Shown: positions 10,174 to 22,530 of the stretch, one piece after another | Position numbering within the stretch: the stretch's first letter is position 1 | Layout: each line of letters opens with the position of its first letter | Source: Boesenbergia rotunda | Lineage: Eukaryota > Streptophyta > Magnoliopsida > Zingiberales > Zingiberaceae | Length of the DNA stretch: 64,000 nt | NCBI GenBank assembly: GCA_024364735.1 | Contig: JAGFNQ010005178.1 | Coordinates: forward strand, 105,662-169,661 | Direction of reading: 5' to 3' | Program-made: the position numbers and the translations under genes | The notes under the pieces: generated by a model | What the model saw: the letters and a program-made list of their open reading frames with translations, nothing else | Database searches by the model: none | Told to the model about the DNA's origin: nothing

Positions 10174-10185
10174 GACTCTGATACC
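10174..10185 (-). promoter_or_regulatory. Primer-binding site of B' (tRNA-Met)
   Basis: The minus strand reads TGGTATCAGAGT, one mismatch from the tRNA-Met consensus, three bases inside the LTR end. Confidence 0.8.
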
Positions 10186-10187
10186 AA

Positions 10188-11971
10188 TTGTTGGGTATGA
10201 CTTGGCCGGCTTCCTAAGCGAATACTTGGTCATCCTTGAGAGACCTCTCCATGTCTACGGATTAAAAATTAATCCGAATGGAGACCCGTCTCCCAAACGA
10301 TTATCTCGTCATCGTATCGATCGGTTCAAATTACAACTTGGCCAATCTCAAAGATCGAGCCTTGTAATTTGCCTAACCGTTCGACCGCGGAAAACATGAC
10401 GAGTGGATTGCCGGTTTTTGTGTTTATAATCGGGGTCCAATTAATTAATTAATTATTAACCATGATTTAAAACCATAATAATTAATTAACACACATAAAA
10501 TGATAAGACTAAAACAAAGGAGCCAAGGAAGAGAATTATACCTTCCTTTATTTCGTAGTCTTCTACCTTATGTCCCTTTCCTCCCGGATGTCGTGTGGGC
10601 GACGACCTACCGAGAACCGGGATCACCAAGGGGTACCAAACCCTAGGGCTTGTTTCCGCCGGCCTCCTCTCCCTTCTAGCTTGCGCCGCCAGCCACCAAG
10701 GAGCTCCCAAGCTCGCCGGCCACAAGAAAGACCTAGGGAGGAAGATGAAGAAGGTGATGAAGAAGAGGAGAAGTCTCCTTCTCAACCCAACCGGCCGGAA
10801 CTTCTCTCCTTCCACTTAGCTTGCGCCGCCGCCACCTCCACCCAAGAACCGTTGCTCCTCCTTGCACCGGCCACCTTCCTCCACGCCGCACGCCACAAAA
10901 AGGAGAGGAGAACTCTCCTTTTGTCTAGTGAGAGTCGGCTACCGAGAGGAAGAGTGGAGATGGGAGGAAGAAGCGTCGTGCCCTAGGAGAGAGAAGGGAG
11001 AGAGGGAGAGGAGAGGGAGAAGGGAAAAGCCTTGGGTGGATGATCGATTGATTAAGCCTTGGTTTCTTGATCCCATGAGGTATATATAGGGCTAAGGTAG
11101 GGACCATGAGGAGGAGTTGAGTCTTGGCCCACTAATGGATCTAAAACCAATCCATTAATGAAGATCCATTCCACTAAAGGATCTCCATTGAACTTCCTCA
11201 CCAACCCCCATATTTTCAAATGGGCTCCGCCTATTATGAGTACCCCCGTGTTTAAGATATTATATGCCCGTCAATTAATTTAAATTACTGACAATTTTAA
11301 TTAATCAACTTCTAACTCCTTGACTAGTACCACTCAACCTTATCATCATGTTGGATCAAATCCACCTGCAGGGTTTAACATGATGAACCTTATGAGCTCA
11401 TCAAGGGGGCATTATCATCCCGACTCACTGGGACACAGATTCCGTCAATAATCAATGGCACACCATATAATTAATATTATTTCCTAACTTACCAGGCCTA
11501 TCGATTTAGCAGAATAAATCTCGCCCATTGGTAAATCAAAGAAATAAAATATTAACTATACGTGCCCGTTATTATATCGGGATTTAGGGATTGTACTCCA
11601 TAATAATTCGAGGTCCAATCCAATTATTAAGTCAGTACAAATTGGATGACCTCTAGTTTTGGTCCTGCTCAATGCACACAAAGCACACTAGTGTAATTCT
11701 ATGGTCAAGACAAACCACACCTAATTACACTACAACCATCCCGATGGTTTGTCCATCTCCATCTCGGCTGTGAACCTTTACTTATACAATGCAAGGGACT
11801 GATAACATGATCTTCTGTGTGTCACCACACATCATGTTATCTACAATGTAAAGTATCGGACTTTTATGCATATACTATTATAAATACACATATGTGTTGT
11901 TGTGATTCTCTATCAAAATGTAGATGATCATATATATAAAAAGACAAGTCTTTTAGTATACACATCTAACA
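10188..11971 (-). repeat. 5' LTR of B'
   Basis: This LTR is 1784 bases with a TATA box CCTATATATA (minus) at 11081-11090. It lacks the AATTAATTGC repeat array seen in the B LTRs and has a GC-rich, CT-rich R/U5 part instead. The long frames on both strands here (10486-11107) are low-complexity by-products. Confidence 0.8.
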
Positions 11972-12941
11972 ATTGGATGTATATGTGTGTGTGTGCATGT
12001 TGTAATGTAATTCATAATACGACCTGCGTGTCGTGCCTTGTCTCTATTTTTCATTGTTGTAAAATAGATTTAGACTCGAATGTAACTCTAGTTTTCCTAA
12101 ATTGTAACGTACAAAATGAGTAGTTGATTGTCAATTGAAGAATGAAGTTACAAGAAGGATGCCGACGACACATGACGACTGAAGGATGCACTTGGAGAAG
12201 ATGTTATCCCTAGGTTGACCATCGATTTTCTCATTGACTTGAGAAGATCGTAGTATACAGGTCATTACCATGTCATGTTTTAACGCTTATATATTGATAT
12301 ATGCAATGTGTGTATGTGATGCATGATTAGATAAATATTTATCTTAATTAAGTCAACTCGATATGTCTACCAAAGTTTGGTACTCATAAACTACTTCGAT
12401 CATTTATTGTTGGGTTTGCCAAAGCAAAGCGACACATTTTATCTTGGTGAAGTGCAAGAGGACAATTGTGATGTCCCGCTATCAAACTTTGGGTGAGACT
12501 TAACTAAGTCCCCTCAATTAGATTGAGAAACTTAGAGGCATATCCCAAAGGTTGGGAAAATTGGGTAAGAGAACAATTATACTAAGTCTTGGGTGATTAG
12601 CCAAATCTAACTCAAGATGATGTGTAATGTGGATCTTGACCCTTTGTTTCCAAGAGTTGCATAAGATATAATTGGTAAAATATTGCCTACCTAGTTATAC
12701 CAAGTCTTGGGCGATTAGCCAAAGCTAACTCAAGATGAGGTATAATATAGATCTTGTCCCACATGAATATGATTGCTATTTGGTTTGGAGTTAGTAGTGT
12801 TGGCAAATTGAGGTTGCCTAACTCCATGACTAACCCCTACCAAAACTCTACGATTCAGTGGGAGTATCATTTAATTAAAGGCCTAATTAAATGATCTAGA
12901 TATGATACTTATTTTTGCATGTTTTACTGTTGAAGATCACC
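11972..12941 (+). other. 5' leader of A
   Basis: No ORF is supported. 11972-12120 matches, in inverted orientation, the leader of A2 at 30041-30200, including the GTGTGTGTGCATGTTGTAAT stretch. A direct duplication of about 65 bases around CAAGTCTTGGG(C/T)GATTAGCC lies at 12575-12650 and 12695-12760. Confidence 0.7.
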
Positions 12942-13825
12942 ATGTCGTCTAACACGTCAAATACTCTCTCTCTACGATCGTCCTTGAGAAGGACAAGCTC
13001 AACGGAGCTAATTTCCTGGACTGGTACAGTGACTTGAGGATCGTCCTCAAACAAGAACGAAAATTGTACGTCCTAGAGTAATCTTTTCCAGAAGCACCCG
13101 TTGGTACTGCCACCTGCGCCGAAAAGGATGCTTACAAGAAGCATCAGGATGATGCACTCGATGTATCATGCCTCATGCTTGCCACCATGAACTCTGAGCT
13201 TCAGAAGCATCATGAGAACATGGATGCATATAATATGGTTGAGCACCTAAAACAACTATATCAAGGGCAAGCTAGGCACGTGCGGTTTGAGGTGTCTAAA
13301 GCCCTATTTGCATGCAAGATGCAAGAAGGAACTCCTGTAGGAACTCACGTACTCAAGATAATTGGGTATGTCGAGAACCTTGAAAGACTAGGATTTCCAC
13401 TGGGATAAAAATTAGCCACAGAGCTTATCCTGCAATCATTGCCGGAAGGGTACAATCAATTTGTCATGAACTATAACATGAATGAAATTGACAAGCCTTT
13501 GCCTGAGATGCTCTGCATGTTGAGAACTGCTGATCCTAATCTCAAGAAAACTAAGACCAGTAATGTACTGATGGTAAAGAAGGGCAAAGACAAATGGAAG
13601 CCTAAAGGCAAGGGTAAGACCCAAGCCAAAGTCAAGGCCAACTCTACTACACTCAAGGCCAAAGGCGGGGTGCCTAAGGAAGGGACCTGCTTCCACTGTG
13701 GTGAGACCGGACATTGGAAGAGGAACTGCAAACTCTACTTGGAGGAAGTAAAAAAGAAAAGAAGTGAGACTTCTGCCTCAGGTAATTTTGTTATAGAAGT
13801 CAATTTATCTATTTTATCTTCTTAG
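12942..13825 (+). pseudogene. gag: gag of A (degenerate)
   Basis: The predicted start is the ATG at 12942 (MSSNTSNTLSL). A frameshift near 12975 leads into the conserved LNGANFLDWYSDLRIVLKQE block, with in-frame stops at about 13078 and 13406. Later parts read QEGTPVGTHVLKIIGYVENL, LQSLPEGYNQFVMNYNMNE and a CFHCGETGHWKRNC zinc knuckle near 13690-13730. This is a copia UBN2-type Gag. Confidence 0.85.
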
Positions 13826-14053
13826 GTATTAGATACCGGTTACGCATCTTACATTTGTATTAATGTGCAGAGCCTTCGAAGAGCTAGATCATTGACAAAG
13901 GACGAAGTGGACCTATGAGTAGGCAATGGAGCAAGAGTTGCTGCTATAGTTGTAGGAACATAATCCTTGTCTTTGCCCACTGGGCTTATCTTAGAACTAT
14001 AGGAGTGTTTTTATGTACCTGCATTAACTAAGAACATAATTTCAGTATCTTAT
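13826..14053 (+). pseudogene. pol: Protease region of A
   Basis: After the Gag frame ends with a TAG, the same frame continues VLDTGYASYICI, corresponding to the aspartic protease active site (D-T/S-G followed by S-x-H-x-C in intact copies; here Y-I-C-I). At least three stops follow before the integrase frame, so no active enzyme is possible. Confidence 0.7.
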
Positions 14054-14891
14054 TTGGACAAGAAAGACATTTCATTTATCATAAAGGACAAATGTTGTTC
14101 TATAATGTTAAATGACATGTTCTATTGTAGTGCATCACTTATGAATGAACTCTATGTTCTAGACCTAGAGAACTCAATCTATGACATAAATACCAAACGG
14201 TTCAATCTAAATGATTTGAACAAAACATATCTCTGGCATTGTCGCTTGGGACATATAAATGAGAGTCACATATCCCAGCTCTATAAGGATGGATTATTGG
14301 ACTCATTTGATTTTGAATCATATGAGACATGCGAATCTTGTCTTCTAGGCAAGATGACCAGGACTCCATTTAGTGGACACGGCGAAAGAGCGACAGACTT
14401 GTTAAGACTCATACATACTGATGTATGTGGTCCCTTCAATGTTGTAGCTAGAGGAGGCTATAAGTACTTCATCACTTTCACTGATGATGTCAGTAGATAC
14501 GGCTATGTGTATATCATGAAACACAAGTCGGAATCCTTTGAAAAGTTCAAAGAATTCAAGAGTGAAGTACAAAACCAACTTGGCAAAAGTATTAAGATGT
14601 TTCGATCAAATCGAGGTGGTGAATACCTTAGCCAAGAGTTTCGTGACCATCTAGCAGAGTGTGAGATCATATCCCAACTCACTCCACCTAGAACACCACA
14701 GTGGAATTGTGTATCCGAACGGAGAAATCGTACTCTATTAGATACGGTACGATCGATGATGAGTCAAACATATCTTCCTACTTTCTTATGGGGATTCGCT
14801 CTAGAGATGGCTCTTTTCACACTTAACTGAGCTCCATCAAAGGTCGTCATAAAGACACCATATACGATATGGACTGAGAAGAGGCTCACGA
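14054..14891 (+). pseudogene. pol: Integrase of A, N-terminal and core
   Basis: Integrase inserts the DNA copy into the genome. The frame has the HHCC-type zinc region (WHCRLGHINESH ... CESCLLGK), then the rve core with HTDVCGPF (first Asp), MFRSNRGGEYLS and SERRNRTLLD (Glu). The second catalytic Asp, normally in RSDRGGEY, is Asn here, and PQQNG has become PQWNC. The frame ends at a stop at 14828-14830; about 60 bases of related sequence (IKTPYTIWTEK) follow before the solo LTR. Confidence 0.85.
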
Positions 14892-15539
14892 TGTAACACC
14901 CCAATTTTTCCCCATATATAATGTTATGAATTCATGGAACATTATTATGAAATGTCATGATGGGCTTGGTTTAATGGGCTTTGATATGGATTAGTGCAAC
15001 AAGTGATAAAAAGAAAATGTAGAAAGGAGGAAGCATGGATCGAACCTTGAACCTCCTAGTTGCACTAACCATGTCTTAACCATTGCACCAAGGATGTTTC
15101 ATGTTGGAAGAATAAGAAATGTGCTAGTTAAAGCTAGGGAAGTGAAGAGACATGTCCCTTCATGAAAGTAGTATAAATAAGAGAGGGGGAAAGAAGTTTC
15201 ATTCTTCTTCTTCCCCACTCTAAAAACCGAAACCTAGAGCCCTCTCCTCCTTCTTCATTTTTCGAAAAGTACACCCTAGGGTTCTAACCCTAGGGAATTG
15301 GAAGGAAGAAGATCTCATCCAAGGATTTTGCCCTCTACTAGGGCCAAGGGTTCTAGAGAAGTTTTAACAAAGAGAACTCTCACCCTCCTTCAACCAAGGG
15401 TGTCCTAAAGATTTAGAGAAAGTGAAATTCAAGCGAAAGGAAGTAAGTATCCCCTCGCCTGCAGTGTAATTGTTGGGCATGATTCTTTTGTTCTCTTGTT
15501 TTCGAAAATGGGGGATTGACCTTGTGTAAGTTTCGGCCA

Positions 15540-15840
15540 CCCCTTAGGGGAAAGCCTTGGTTACTCCTTGATGCATGAGAAGACCCCTTGGGACTTAGGG
15601 TATATGTATATGTTATTTCCCTTCATGATGTTATGAACAAAACCCTAGGGTTTTGCCCTTATGTAGGTTTCGGCCACCACCAAGGGGAAGGCCTTGGCTA
15701 CTCCTTGATGCATGAGGAGACCCCTTGGAACTTAGGATATATATATATGTGTTGTCTCTCTTCATGTTGTGATGGGAAAAAAAAACTAGGGTTGAATACC
15801 ATACACCATTCGACCATGAACAAAACCCTAGGGGTTAGTG
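15540..15840. repeat. Direct repeats in the solo LTR
   Basis: Two copies, offset by about 145 bases, share GCCTTGG(T/C)TACTCCTTGATGC followed by ATGAGRAGACCCCTTGGRAC and a TATATGTAT run. Each is preceded by a TTTCGGCCACC motif. Confidence 0.65.
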
Positions 15841-16495
15841 AGGGTTGAATTATCCTATAATATATTCGTGCTTAGTGTATTGTATGATGGTGTATACAAG
15901 GTGTTTGTATAAATGTTTGTATGAATGTTTCATTGCAAAAACCCTAATTCTCCCTACCCTATGACTTTCGGCCAACAGCCTAAGATTAGGGTTTGTGAAG
16001 GTTTAACTCCACTATGGGATATGCTTATGTTTAGTAAGATGATATGTATATGTATGTGATGTTTAAATGGAATGCTTGATTGGAAAAGAACTTAACTTTC
16101 CTTAGCATGTAAATTCCGGCCAACATGAAACATTAGGGTTTGTGAGGGTTGATTACCCCATGATGTATGCTAGGCTTGGTATGATACATGATGTGTATAT
16201 ATATGTGAGGCTTGTATGGGATGTTTGATGTCAAAAACCTAAGCTACCCCTAATCTACATCATTCGGCCAACCCTAGGTTTAGGGTTGGGAAGAATTGAA
16301 TCGACTCATGAAGCATGCTACCACTTCCTATGATATGAAGATGATTTATGTGACCAATCTTGTCATATATAAAGTATGTTTAAGTGGTTGAATTATGATG
16401 TATGTATGAGCATGTCTTATAGCCCATGGGGCACCCTTATGAATTGCATGTGATGTGTATGATAAAATACTTGAAAGGATACTCCACTAAGAATG

Positions 16496-16632
16496 GGATC
16501 AAGAGCACCCCTCATGTTGTGTGGTGTGTCCCTGTGGGATCAAGAGCACCCCTTATGTTGTGTGGTGTGTCCCTATGGGATCAAGAGCACCCCTTATGTT
16601 GTGTGGTGTGTCCCTACGGGATCATGAGCACC
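16496..16632. repeat. 42-base tandem repeat in the solo LTR
   Basis: Three to four head-to-tail units share GGGATCAAGAGCACCCCT followed by ATGTTGTGTGGTGTGTCCCT. The unit is a multiple of three, so an ORF runs through it by chance. Confidence 0.75.
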
Positions 16633-17551
16633 CTTGAAGAGTAGTGTGTCCCTTGAGAATGGATTTGGAGTACTCCTTAGCATATATGTAAAAGCATGAT
16701 AAGTATTTTACTTTGAAAGTTGTGTACCCGACTCGGAAGGGGGTCGTTAAACAAATCCGGGGTACATGTTAACTGAAAGTCATGGCTCCGATAGGACGGA
16801 AGGGTCCTGCTCTAATTGGTTGGTGGCTCGCTACCCCAATTCATTAGGGAACGCGCTTGATGTGGTACACAATTGGGCCCTATATGATGTTGAAATATTT
16901 TTAAGTAATACTTTTATGGAATTGTTTTGAAAACATTTATTATATGTGAAGGGTATGCTTAAGATACTTTATACTGCTTGCTTAGAAACTTGGATGTTTA
17001 GTATGCTATGATAAACTCATGCTTATGATTCCTTATGTGTACATGTTATGTTCTTCCGTATGGATTTTGCGAGTAGGACAGGATCCTTACTAAGCATTTG
17101 TGCTTACTAGTCTATGTGTTGTCTTATGCTGCAGATCAGGGTAAGGGACACTTAAACTAAAGGAAGAGGCAGGAGGGCTGAAGATGTGTGGGGTGGTGGC
17201 TCGGGAAAGAATGATTCTATATCTACTTTACTATGCCTATGTTAATGTTTTCTTGATAAAGAATGTTAGTGATTAGGATTGGTACTCTTGAATGTTAGTG
17301 ATTACTCTTATACTTGTTATGTATTACTAAGCTTGCTATGCACCTACCATGTTCTAATCATTAAAGCATGATATCTGATTGGCATGTACTGACTAGTATG
17401 CTTAGCACCTGTAAATATCACTTGATAGTTTTAAACAAGCATGTTCAGTACTTAGTCCTTGCACTTGTGTTTTAATTTTATGAAAAATTATATGATTGAT
17501 TATACGTAACCTCGCCCCGAGAGTAGATATAAGGGCGGGCGTTACACACGA

Positions 17552-18568
17552 TGTCTTTTATGAGGATTTGAGGTTATGAGGCTTACGTTCGACGTCATGT
17601 CTCAGATAAACTAGGACCCAAATATGATAAGTGCTATTTTGTAGGATATCCCAAGAACACGAAAGGATATTACTTTTACAATCCCACGCTAGGCAAAGTG
17701 TTTGTTGCTAGAAATAATGTTTTTCTAGAAAAAGAGTTTATTTCTAGAAGAATAAGTGGGAGTAAAATCCATCTTGAAGAAGTTCAAGATGCAGAGTATT
17801 GATGCCTTGATGGACATTGAATAGGCACCACAAGGTATTGTGGATCATGAGATTGTTGCACAAGAAGTTGTGGAACAACAAGTTGTTCAAGTAGACCAAC
17901 CTCTTCGCAGATTTGATAGGATACGTTGTCAGCCTGAGAGACACTCATTTCTCTTGTTTGACCATGATGACGTTACACTTATTGAGTTGAACGAGCCTAC
18001 ATCCTATCAAGAAGCTGTGATGAGCCCAGATTCTGAGAAATGGCTAGAGGCCATGAGATCCGAAATGGAATCCATGTACACTAACCAAGTATGGACTTTG
18101 GTTGATCCACCAGAGGGGATTAAACCCATTGAGTGTAAGTGGGTCTTTAAAAGAAAGACTGATATGGATGGTCTTATGCATACCTATAAAGGGCGATTGG
18201 TAGCTAAAGGTTTCAAGCAAATTCATGGTATCAACTATGATGAAACTTTTTCGCTAGTGGCGATGCTTAAGTCTATTCGGATCATGCTTGCTATTGCAGC
18301 TTACCATGATTACGAGATCTGACAGATGGATGTCAAAACTGCATTCCTAAATAGGAACCTACTCGAGGATGTGTACATGACACAACCTAAGGGTTTTGTA
18401 GATCCAAAGCAAGCTGGAAAGGTATGTAAGTTGCAAAGGTCCATTTATGGGCTAAAGCAAGCTTCTCGAAGCTGGAATCTTCGATTCGATGATGTAATCA
18501 AAGCGTTTAGTTTCATCAAAAATGAAAATGAACCCTGTGTCTACATGAGGGTTAGTGGGAGCACAGTT
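17552..18568 (+). pseudogene. pol: Integrase C-terminus and reverse transcriptase N-half of A
   Basis: Directly after the solo LTR the copia integrase C-terminal block continues (YEAYVRRHVSDKLGPKYDKC, VGYPKNTKGYYFYNP). From 17840 the reverse transcriptase follows: YQEAVMSPDSEKWLEAMRSE, CKWVFKRKTDMDG, GRLVAKGFKQ, a stop in place of the W/Y before QMDVKTAFLN (18320-18322), then YGLKQASRSWNLRFD. It is cut at 18568 by element B; the remaining half starts at 27378. Confidence 0.85.
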
Positions 18569-20875
18569 TGTTAATGTGTATACTAAAAGATATTGCTCTT
18601 TTTGTATATATGAGATCATCTAAATTTTGAAAAGAGAATCACAACTACACTAGGAGCCTGTTTATATTAGTACATGCATGAAGTCCAATTACTTTGCATT
18701 GTAGATAACATGGTGTGTGGTGTCACACGGAAGATCATGTTATCGGTTCCTTGCTTAGTATAAATAGAGGTTTACAACCGAGATGAAATTGGACAGTCCA
18801 TCGGAATGATTGTAGTGTAATTAGGTGTGGTTGGTCTTGACCATAAGATTACACTAGTGTGCTTTGAGTACATTGAGCAGGACCAAAATACGAGGTTATC
18901 CAATTTGTACTGACTCGATAATTGGATAGGCCCTCAGACTTTATTATGGAGTACGATCCCTTAATCCGGATATAATAACGAGCATATATTATTAACTATT
19001 ATTTCTTTGATTTACCAATGAGCGAGATCTATTCTGTTAGATCGATAGATCCGGTAAGTTGGGAGATAATATTAATAATATGATGTGCCGTTGATTATTG
19101 ACGGAATCTATGTCCTGGTAAGTCAGGTTGATGATGGCCCCTTGATGAGCTTGAAAGGTTCATCATGCTAAACCCTGCAGGTAGATTTGATCCGGCATGA
19201 TGATAAGGTTGAGTAGTACTAGTCAAGGATCCAGAGGTTAATTAATTTGAATTTTCAGTAATTTAAATTAATTAACGGGCATTCGAGATCTTAAACACGG
19301 GGGGATGAACGACTCGTAATAAGTGGAGCTCATATGTAAATATGGGGGTTGGTGAGGTAATTCAATGAGCATCCTTTAGTGGAATGAATCCTCATTAATG
19401 GACCAGGTTTGGATCCATTAGCAGGCCAAGATCCAACTCCTCCTTATGATCTCTACCGTAGCCTTATATATACCCTATGGTGACATGAAACCAAGTTGAT
19501 GATTAATCCAATAGATCACAAGAAACCTAACATCTCCTCTCTCTCTCTCTCTCTCTCTCCCTCTCGTTTTTACTCTGCGGTGCCGAACGGAAGGGAACAA
19601 CTTCTCCAATTAATTGCAACGCATGCAATTAATCACAACTTTCTCCAATTAATTGCAACGCATGCAATTAATCACAACTTACGCATGCAATTAATCACAA
19701 CTTTCTCCAATTAATTGCAACGCATGCAATTAATCACAACTTTCTCCAATTAATTGCAACGGTTGCATGCAATTAATCACAGCTTTCTCCAATTAATTGC
19801 AACGCATGCAATTAATCATAGCTTCTCCAATTAATTGCGCATGCAATTAATCATAGCTTTCTCCAATTTAATTGCTTACGCTGAGGTACGACACTTAAAT
19901 TGCCACAAGGCAATTGATATTGGCTAAGCAATTGAAATTACATCATGCGATTTCAAGGTGGAGTAGAAAAGTTGCTCACGACAACTTGGAGAAGGGGCGC
20001 CGACTTTTGTGGAGAGGGAAAGATGCTCACGGCATCTTGTTCATCATAGCGGGCTGTGGGCTGTGGGCTGTGGAGAGTCCAAGGTTGCTCACGCCTCTCT
20101 TCTCCAAGGTTTTCTCCGAGGCAGCGATTTGGCTTAAAGTGGCAAAGTTGCTTAACTTGTCTAAGGAAGCAAATTCGTGCTCACGGTGGAGAAAATGGAG
20201 CTTGGTGTTGAGAACACAAGTTGGAGTTGTGGAGTTGCTCAGAACACAAGTTGCTCTCGCGACTTGGAGTTGCTCAGAACACAGGAACTCCAAGATACTT
20301 GTTGTTTAGGCGCCGACGGTGGAGGAAAGGAGAGATTGGGTTTTGTGTTTGGATTATCTCCTAGGAGCGGTCGGCGGCATCCCTTTGGTTGGGGATTGGT
20401 TGGCGCAAGGAGAAGGGATCAACTTGGTGGCCACGGGTCTTGGTAGATCGTCGCCCACAAGACGTCCAAGAGGGGAGGGTCATACGGTAGAAGATCGTAA
20501 GGTAACGAAAGATATATTCTTCCTTTGACTCCTTATGTTCTTATTTTGTGCCTTACTTATTTGCCTCGTAATTTCATGATAATTATTTAATTGTTTTGAT
20601 TTGATATCATAGTTAATAATTAATAATTGGACCCCGACCATAAACATAAAAGTCGACGATCAACTCGTCGCCTTTTCCACGGTCGAACGGTCGAGCAAAT
20701 TACAAGGCCGATTTCGGTAATCGGCTAAGTTGTAATTTGGATCGTTCGATACGGCACGAGACGGTCGATGGGAGACGGCTCTCCATTCGGATTTAATTTT
20801 TTAATCCGTAGGCATAGAGAGGTTTCTCGGATCGACCAGGTATTCGCTTAGGAAACCGACAAGCCATACCCAACA
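18569..20875 (+). repeat. 5' LTR of B
   Basis: This LTR has 2307 bases with a TATA box near 19464 (TTATATATA), a CT run at 19530-19565 and the AATTAATTGC/GCAATTAAT array at 19591-19880. It is about 100 bases longer than the 3' LTR, mostly because of two extra array units. Confidence 0.9.
19591..19880. repeat. Palindromic tandem array in the B 5' LTR
   Basis: Seven units of about 39 bases (one partial) follow the pattern TTCTCCAATTAATTGCAACG then CATGCAATTAATCACAACT. Each contains AATTAATTGC and its inverted partner GCAATTAAT around a GCATGC, so each can form a hairpin. Confidence 0.85.
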
Positions 20876-20877
20876 AT

Positions 20878-20889
20878 TGGTATCAGAGC
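20878..20889 (+). promoter_or_regulatory. Primer-binding site of B (tRNA-Met)
   Basis: TGGTATCAGAGC stands two bases after the 5' LTR end. Confidence 0.9.
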
Positions 20890-21743
20890 TGAGGTTTCCG
20901 GCTTTGTGTGTTTGAGGATTGGTTAATTTTTTGCATTTTCATACATTTTATTTAGCTGGATGATATGTAGATGTGTGTACGCTAACTTTGTGTTGCAGAC
21001 ACGAGATTCCAACTTATAATGACCAAATAATGATTGTGTGAATGGTTTTGTAAATTATTGTAATTAATTAATCCTCGGGGTTGACGAGGTGATGACACGA
21101 CTGGAGGCGCATTGGAGTCCAAGGCCATGAAAGTTGGAAAATCTAGAATTTTCTATTTTTCATATGTTGGTTATGTGCTTGTTGTGTGAATGTGCTAGTT
21201 ATAATTCCTCGTAATAAATTACTAAGTGGGAAAGGGACCCTAAGGGTCCCATGCTTTCATTACAATCCGATAAGTGATGCGAACAAGTCTGCGCGTCGGC
21301 TCTGAGTGCCTTCCTCCCCATTGGATGGACTTGTTCTGCGGATCACTGGGTCAGAAAAGACTTTAGAAAATTGTTAAAGAGCGTGTGTACTTCCCCATTG
21401 GAAGGCACATAATCAGAGATAATTTTCTTAGTGTCGTGTAATGGTGAACACTTAGATGCGAATAATAGTATCCTCCCCATCGGAGTCACTGCTATTATTT
21501 TGCAGAGCCGAAGTGAACCAACTATTAATCTTACTTGTCAAAAAGTTAGGTTGACAAGATAGTAAGATTAATTGGTAAAACCTCCTCTTACGAATGTGAA
21601 AATTCGTATACGTCTACACCATCGTAGCATGCAAATTTCTCGGTGTTTAGAGGTGTTGGTTGATTTCGAAAATTTATTGTTGTGAGGAATCAATTTATTT
21701 TCGATTTCTAAAGTAGTCTGTTGTAATTCTCAGGATTTTCAAA
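20890..21743 (+). other. 5' leader of B
   Basis: No ORF is supported. It is homologous to the B' leader. It carries repeated GA-rich blocks and several short ATG frames that do not lead into gag. Confidence 0.7.
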
Positions 21744-22530
21744 ATGACTTTTAACCCACTAGCTATAATACTTATGGAGAATAAACTTATTGGACCCAAC
21801 TATATTGACTGGAAGAGAAACCTTGACATTATCCTTATGGCTGAAGAGTACAAATTTGTGCCCACCGAAAAATGTCCTGATAAGCCTAGTGACAATTCTG
21901 GTGAAGGGTAGAAGGAGCATTACAAGAAATGGGTTAAGGCAGATGAGATGGCGCGGTATTACATTCTGGCATCCATGTCGAATGTATTGCAACATCAGCA
22001 TCAGGCCATGCCCACTGCTTGTGATATGATGCTGAACCTTTAGGAGCTTTTCGGGCACCAGAGTCGTAGCGCTAGGCAGCTGGTGATGAAGAATCTGATG
22101 ATGACCACTATGGTCAAAGGGACACCCGTGAGGGATCATGTCCTAATGATGATGACCCACCTCAATGAGATTGAGGTTCTTGGAGGATCTATCGACGGGG
22201 AATCTCAGGTCGATATAATACTCCAATCTCTACCTAAGAGTTTTGAGCAGTTCCGGCTCAACTATAACATGAATAAGCATGAGTATATGTTGGGGGAACT
22301 CCTGGGAGAACTCCAGGCGACAAAAGGGCTTTTTCGTCAGAACTCGCAGGCCTTAGTGACTCAAAGGGTTTCTTCTTCTATGCCAAAAGGCAGGAAGAAG
22401 AAGAAACAAGGAGGGTTCAAGAAGGTAGCTACACCGCAGGGACCTCGTACTGGTGTGAAGAAGCCGAAAGGCAAGTGCTTCACGTGTAAGTAAACTGGAC
22501 ACTGGAAGGTGGACTGTCCTCGTTGTTAAG
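21744..22530 (+). pseudogene. gag: gag of B (in-frame stops)
   Basis: The ATG at 21744 starts MTFNPLAIILMENKLIGPNY, the usual copia N-terminus. Capsid blocks match B' (YKKWVKADEMARYYILASM, LQSLPKSFEQFRLNYNMN). Stops at about 21909 and 22040 break the capsid, and the zinc knuckle CFTCK-stop-TGHWKVDC loses a Gln codon to TAA. Confidence 0.85.

Larger units (their letters stand above)
8340..11971 (-). mobile_element. B': copia element of family B, 5' part
   Basis: On the minus strand it holds a 5' LTR (11971-10188), a tRNA-Met primer site, a leader and gag (9163-8340). S1 interrupts it just after the Gag zinc knuckle, where protease should begin. The LTR starts TGTTAGATGTGTATAC and ends CATACCCAACA like element B at 18569, but its middle part differs. 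It lies in the 5' leader of A. Its remaining pol and 3' LTR are not in the window. Confidence 0.8.
14892..17546 (+). mobile_element. Solo LTR, probably a Ty3/gypsy chromovirus
   Basis: This 2655-base insertion begins TGTAACACCCC and ends GGGCGGGCGTTACA, so the ends form a short inverted repeat with TG...CA termini. It is flanked by the perfect 5-bp duplication CACGA at 14887-14891 and 17547-17551. It has no gag or pol. Large plant chromovirus LTRs (Tekay/Del type) commonly start and end this way, which is my basis for the class. The orientation given assumes the TGTAACACC end is 5'. Internal frames such as 15588-15848 and 16426-16644 are repeat-derived. Confidence 0.8.

Noticed and set aside
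10486..11107. Overlapping frames on both strands, up to 138 codons
   Set aside because: They lie inside the B' LTR, are low-complexity (Pro/Arg/Glu) and have no relatives in the other B LTRs.
15588..16644. Short frames in the solo LTR
   Set aside because: They follow the 42-base and longer direct repeats and have no domain.
19591..19880. CRISPR-like regular repeats
   Set aside because: Units are directly adjacent without unique spacers and lie in a plant LTR.
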